NCBI GenBank assembly: GCA_003024985.2
Contig: PXIH01S0006312.1
Source of the DNA: Euperipatoides rowelli
Lineage: Eukaryota; Onychophora; Udeonychophora; Euonychophora; Peripatopsidae
Direction: 5' to 3' (one strand)
DNA length: 11,094 nucleotides
Shown here one piece after another: positions 7,801 to 11,094 of the stretch (positions are counted from its first letter, which is position 1; each line of letters opens with the position of its first letter). The position numbers and the translations under genes were made by a program. A model generated the notes under the pieces. It searched no databases. It was given only the letters and a program-made list of their open reading frames with translations, and had not been told where the DNA came from.

Positions 7801-8101
7801 GTATAGAACATTAGTAATAAGTTTCTTCATGATCTAATTATACCACTTTTTACAAAAAAATCAATTTTAAAATAGTTTACTTAATTGCAAAGTAATAAAT
7901 TTATTTTGTTTTTGAAATTATACATTTAAATGAGTGCTAGAGAAAGTCCTAGATTATGTACAATCATCAAATTCTCAATATTATGAAAAAGCAAAATAAA
8001 AAATTAACAATCAGATCATAAATTTCTATACAATGTTTTCATCAATCATAGTTAAATCTACATTTTCTTTACTGGTATAAAAAAAAAAAAAATTTTAAGA
8101 G

Positions 8102-8634
8102 CAGTGCTGTGAATTTGAGTGTTCCATTTTACCCTATGCGACTGCCAAAGTTATCCTAGATTACCCTAAAATTTTACCCTAAAATTTTAGAATACGAGCA
8201 TTACAATATTAGTAGTAGTATTAAGTGCCCAGGGGATAGTATTGAAGCCAAATGGTGCTACAAGCAAAGCCTCAAACCTCGATCAGAATACTACTGTATA
8301 TACAGGTTTCAGTCAGAGCATCATCTTCAGTGTTTTACTCCCAGCACCACTAAATCTGCTAAGTACTGTATATTACTTAGAAATGACCAATGGAAATACA
8401 CATATTGTACATGTAAGGACTACAAATTTGTAATTCCTGACTGTAACAGTGAGAATTTTTTTCATTAAAGGTCCGTTTTGTATTTTTCTGTTCAAATTTT
8501 TGTGTACCATACTTTTTTGTTATGACCATTATCCTAAAAATACTCTAAAACTTGCTTTAGGCTACCCTAAATTGCACCTAGATGCCCCAAAATTATCCTA
8601 AATAGAGTAATTACCCTAGGAATCCACAGCACTC
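8102..8634. mobile_element. hAT-like MITE, 533 bp, with CCCTAAA-like subterminal repeats
   Basis: The left end CAGTGCTGTGAATT and the reverse complement of the right end, GAGTGCTGTGGATT, match at 12 of 14 positions. The flanks are TTTAAGAG (8094-8101) and CTTAAGAG (8635-8642), 7 of 8 identical, consistent with an 8 bp hAT target duplication. Within each end are repeats resembling TACCCTAAAATT: near 8131, 8151, 8162 and 8174 on the left, and near 8531, 8563, 8595 and 8612 on the right. They all read the same way on the plus strand instead of being mirrored. An open frame of 63 codons (8242-8433) has no recognisable domain and is probably chance. Confidence 0.78.
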
Positions 8635-8947
8635 CTTAAGAGGTCAACTAGGCAATAAATTATTTAATTCCAAACAGCCATGATACAAAACTAGTTATAG
8701 CATTTATTTGGGTCATTGTCTTTAGTAGAAATACAAAAGAAAATAGCAATGATTAATATTTACTTTTAAATTTAAAAAATAAACATTTATATTTTTAAGG
8801 ATTATTTTTTTATTGTAAAGTGGCATGTATTTTCACTTAGCAATGCATGTAAATAAAAATTTGAAAATTAGCCTAATTTCATTTTTGATCAATTTTTTTT
8901 TCTTTTTTAAACAGTTATTGGTCAGATTTCGTTATCTGCCCACCAAT

Positions 8948-8960
8948 ATGGCTGACGGTA
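8948..8960 (+). other. Possible short first coding exon (start codon and splice donor)
   Basis: CACCAATATGGCTGACGGTA is followed at 8961 by GTAAGT, an ideal splice donor. The exon would encode Met-Ala-Asp-Gly plus one base of the next codon. The ATG lies in an AATATGGCTGAC context, which also resembles a YY1 motif found at many animal promoters, and an inverted CCAAT (ATTGG) lies just upstream at 8917-8921. A splice-acceptor-like TTTTTTAAACAG also precedes it (ending 8914), and a second donor-like AAG|GTAAGG occurs at about 9035, so other exon structures are possible. No second exon was identified. Confidence 0.2.
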
Positions 8961-9034
8961 GTAAGTTGAAATTGTCTAGATCGGTGTTCAGCAAAATATT
9001 ATTTCACCTTTAGATTATCCTAGGGTTCAGTGTT

Positions 9035-10450
9035 AAGGTAAGGTTAGGAAATGTAAAGAAAATATACTAAAATTGGAAAGAAAAAAGACTAATTCCACAG
9101 GCTACTACGTTTTAGTTGTTGTGCGACTCGTGACCCAGTTACTTTATTTCAAACAAAATAACACTGATTGCAAATAATTTTCATATGTACAGTATATTAA
9201 AAACTGATTATAAAAAATGTACTTATATTAGTATTTTGTTCATTTTAGCTGATTTAAATTATTAACATTCTGCTTGTTTTTCTAATTATGAAATTAAAAA
9301 GAAAAGATTTATTTTTACAATCAAGTGTTTGGTATAATCACAAAAAAATTTAATTCATAAATTTTTTCTCTACTCAACATAACTTATAATTTTTAAAAAT
9401 TTTTAATTTATTTTGTTGATAAGTTGAATTAAATTTCTTTAAAGATTAAATTAATAAGAATATTTGTAAAATTATTTTAGTAATAATTACTACCTCTATG
9501 TTCTATACAAGATTTCTAAGTATAACAACAAAATAAGTAATTACCGATAGTTTTAGAAATAATATTTAGGAAAAAATTTGATTAATTAAGTATTATAAAA
9601 GAGAGGGATTTAGTATGTTATATGAATAAAGAAATAATTTTTAACAATATATTCAATAATGATTGTATTATCAAAAATATTAAAAAATTAATGTTTTCAT
9701 ACCAACAAATTATGGGAGTAAAACTGCTAGGTTACTCCACTTTTCTCTATCTTTTTGTTTTTTGTTCTTAAAAATAACATTTATTGTCTATATTAATTAC
9801 CATAATTAGTAATGATTAATATACATAAAAAATTACAGAAAAATCAAATGATTTTACAGAAATTCTTAAATATAAGAATTAAGAGTTGTAAATACAAACT
9901 AATTTCGAACTAATCAAATTGTACATTATGTTTCATAGAATTAAAATTCAATCAACTTATAAATGTTTTTTTTTAATCTAATTTCTATTCCCTTTTACAA
10001 CCTTTATCATTTTCATTTCAATTGTCTAAAATCAACGGGAAATATAATTTTTCCATACTATGCAAATGTCTTTCAAAACAGAATTGAATATTTAAATATA
10101 AATTTACAATTAATTTTAAAATTATTATTGTATTGATTTAAAATTGTTTTAGTTTAAGATTGATTTCATTCATTTTCTATGCCGATTAGCAGCTGTATAG
10201 TACGACTAGCAGTAGCACATCTTGTTTTATTATTAATTAGCTGAAAAACCCCTTGTGAAATAAAATACAATGGGGCACTAGATATCTCTATCTCCTAAAC
10301 ACTTCCCTTTCATTAATCAATAAAAATTGTAAAATTTAATAAATCTGAAATCTTATGCAAATGTTTGTAAGAATCCAAAACAATTTACTAAGAGCTGATC
10401 AGGAATTTGAGACACATACAAGTGTATTTATCAGAATTCAAGTTAAAACC
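9035..10450. other. Very AT-rich stretch with no recognised gene
   Basis: This is the most AT-rich part of the window. I see no protein-like ORF, RNA gene or transposon ends. One small hairpin, GGAGTAA/TTACTCC with a 10 nt loop, lies at 9715-9738. Confidence 0.6.
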
Positions 10451-10458
10451 TTTTATCT

Positions 10459-10486
10459 AATAAATAAATAAAATAAATAAATAAAT
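10459..10486. repeat. AAAT tetranucleotide microsatellite
   Basis: About seven units of AATA/AAAT with one short unit (TAAAATAA) in the middle, continuing imperfectly to about 10494. Confidence 0.9.
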
Positions 10487-10652
10487 CAAATAAACCTTTA
10501 TTTCGTTGTGCGGATGATTTGAAAAATAAAAGTAATTCAGATCTAGGAACTGAACTAATCTCTAATTTAGTAGTAGCATCTGATCTCAGGTATAGTCGGC
10601 AGGGGGAAAAATGAAATTATGTTGCAAACAATAGAATACAAGCCGACCTATG

Positions 10653-10770
10653 ATTGGCTGTTTTGGGCTAGTTGGCAATTGGCTGTTTTGGGCTGGATGA
10701 GTAATGTGAAGTCAGCTCCAGACGCTAGTTTAATTTGCTGATTCTACTTTTTATTTCTGGCTACTTCCGG
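10653..10770. promoter_or_regulatory. Possible promoter: two CCAAT boxes plus an ETS site
   Basis: The 17 bp sequence ATTGGCTGTTTTGGGCT occurs twice in direct orientation, at 10653-10669 and 10678-10694, with a 25 bp period. Each copy starts with an inverted CCAAT box in the CAGCCAAT form favoured by NF-Y. Further on, ACTTCCGG (10763-10770) is a consensus ETS-family site. Paired CCAAT boxes with an ETS site are common in animal TATA-less promoters. No transcript start or first exon is evident downstream, since the LINE fragment begins about 75 bp later. The duplication could equally be a chance tandem repeat. Confidence 0.35.
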
Positions 10771-10826
10771 TTGTGGACATTTTTTGAATAGCAATTTGGA
10801 GTTGATATTTTCAATGAAATTTTAGC

Positions 10827-10861
10827 AGAATTTGTTACTAGAAATTCTAGTAACAAATTCT
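10827..10861. repeat. Perfect 17 bp inverted repeat with 1 nt spacer
   Basis: AGAATTTGTTACTAGAA (10827-10843) and its exact reverse complement (10845-10861) surround a single A. The right arm is in frame with, and continuous with, the reverse transcriptase reading frame that follows. The left arm therefore appears to be an inverted copy made at the 5' edge of the retrotransposon fragment. Confidence 0.95.
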
Positions 10862-11094
10862 ACAATAGGAAAAATTGTAGAACGGATCATACAATCAAGA
10901 CTAAGTCATCAGTTAGAATCTGAGAAGCTCTTACCAAATTCACCATATGGGTTCAGACCAAATCTGTCATGCGAAAAAAATCTACTACATACTCTCTCAG
11001 ATCTCGTAACATACAGAGATGCAGGATTTCCTATCATTCTGGTCTCCCTTGATATTAAGAATGCATTCGACATGGTCGAATATGACATTCTAAT
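10845..11094 (+). CDS. Non-LTR retrotransposon (LINE) reverse transcriptase, 5'-truncated, runs off the window
   Basis: The frame is open from 10826 to the window end with no stop. From about 10845 it reads NSTIGKIVERIIQSRL, then LLPNSPYGFRPNLSCEKNLL and IILVSLDIKNAFDMVEYD. These match the start of the reverse transcriptase domain of LINE elements: the conserved GK(I/L)xE(R/K)I segment, the YGFRPxxS block, and motif A LDIKxAFD with the first catalytic aspartate. Endonuclease and upstream ORF sequence is missing because the sequence before the foldback is unrelated, so the copy is 5'-truncated as LINE insertions usually are. Motif spacing suggests an animal LINE of the Jockey/R1/I/CR1 assemblage, without finer assignment. 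The rest of the domain, including the YxDD box, would lie beyond the window. Confidence 0.88.

Noticed and set aside
8151-8185. Telomere-like CCCTAAA repeats as an interstitial telomeric tract
   Set aside because: Units are irregular, spaced by AT-rich sequence and repeated at both ends of a hAT-like element, so they fit subterminal transposon repeats better.
8242-8433. 63-codon plus-strand frame
   Set aside because: Lies inside a non-autonomous MITE and shows no transposase or other domain features.
8825-9013. 62-codon plus-strand frame
   Set aside because: Its first half is translation of poly-T; only the ATGGCTGACGG segment is of interest and is treated separately.
1-11094. tRNA, rRNA or CRISPR features
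   Set aside because: No A/B-box tRNA pattern, no rRNA-like conserved blocks and no regularly spaced direct repeats were seen; the sequence is eukaryotic.

Overview
The window looks like AT-rich nuclear DNA of an animal, most likely an invertebrate. It has long non-coding stretches, degenerate hAT-type transposase sequence, several non-autonomous DNA transposons, a non-LTR retrotransposon reverse transcriptase fragment, and GT-AG-like splice signals. Nothing suggests a bacterium, phage or organelle: there are no operons, ribosome binding sites or long ORFs. The species cannot be named from the sequence. No complete host gene is visible and the longest open frames are about 100 codons. Most of the interpretable sequence is a layered graveyard of transposable elements.

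Layout. 1-929 is AT-rich with one GC-richer patch (572-696). 930-1423 is an old hAT-like non-autonomous element. 1424-2657 is featureless AT-rich sequence. 2658 to about 4010 holds one end of a hAT transposon and, on the minus strand, the broken 3' part of its transposase; the dimerisation motif is still readable. 4220-5389 is a 1.17 kb foldback-type inverted-repeat element of unassigned family. Its ends carry collinear shared motifs and clustered GACAA/TTGTC motifs, and a 143 bp TA-flanked foldback MITE (4989-5131) is nested inside it. 6183-6354 (minus) is the best candidate for a host exon. 6522-6614 is an imperfect hairpin of pre-miRNA size. 7056-7137 holds two hairpins in a GC-richer patch. 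7370-7800 is a clean hAT MITE with identical 8 bp target duplications. 8102-8634 is a second hAT-like MITE with CCCTAAA-like subterminal repeats. 8948-8960 could be a short first coding exon on the plus strand. 9035-10450 is very AT-rich with nothing recognisable. 10459-10486 is an AAAT microsatellite, and 10653-10770 carries two CCAAT boxes and an ETS site. The window ends inside a 5'-truncated non-LTR reverse transcriptase (about 10845-11094) whose start is a perfect 17 bp foldback.

How the parts relate. There is no cooperating gene system here. The hAT MITEs lack coding capacity and would depend on a transposase in trans. The local transposase remnant is dead (in-frame stops, frameshift, interruption) and its terminus differs from those of the MITEs. 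The most unusual object is the foldback element at 4220-5389. The points of most biological interest outside transposons are the candidate exon at 6183-6354 and the hairpin at 6522-6614.
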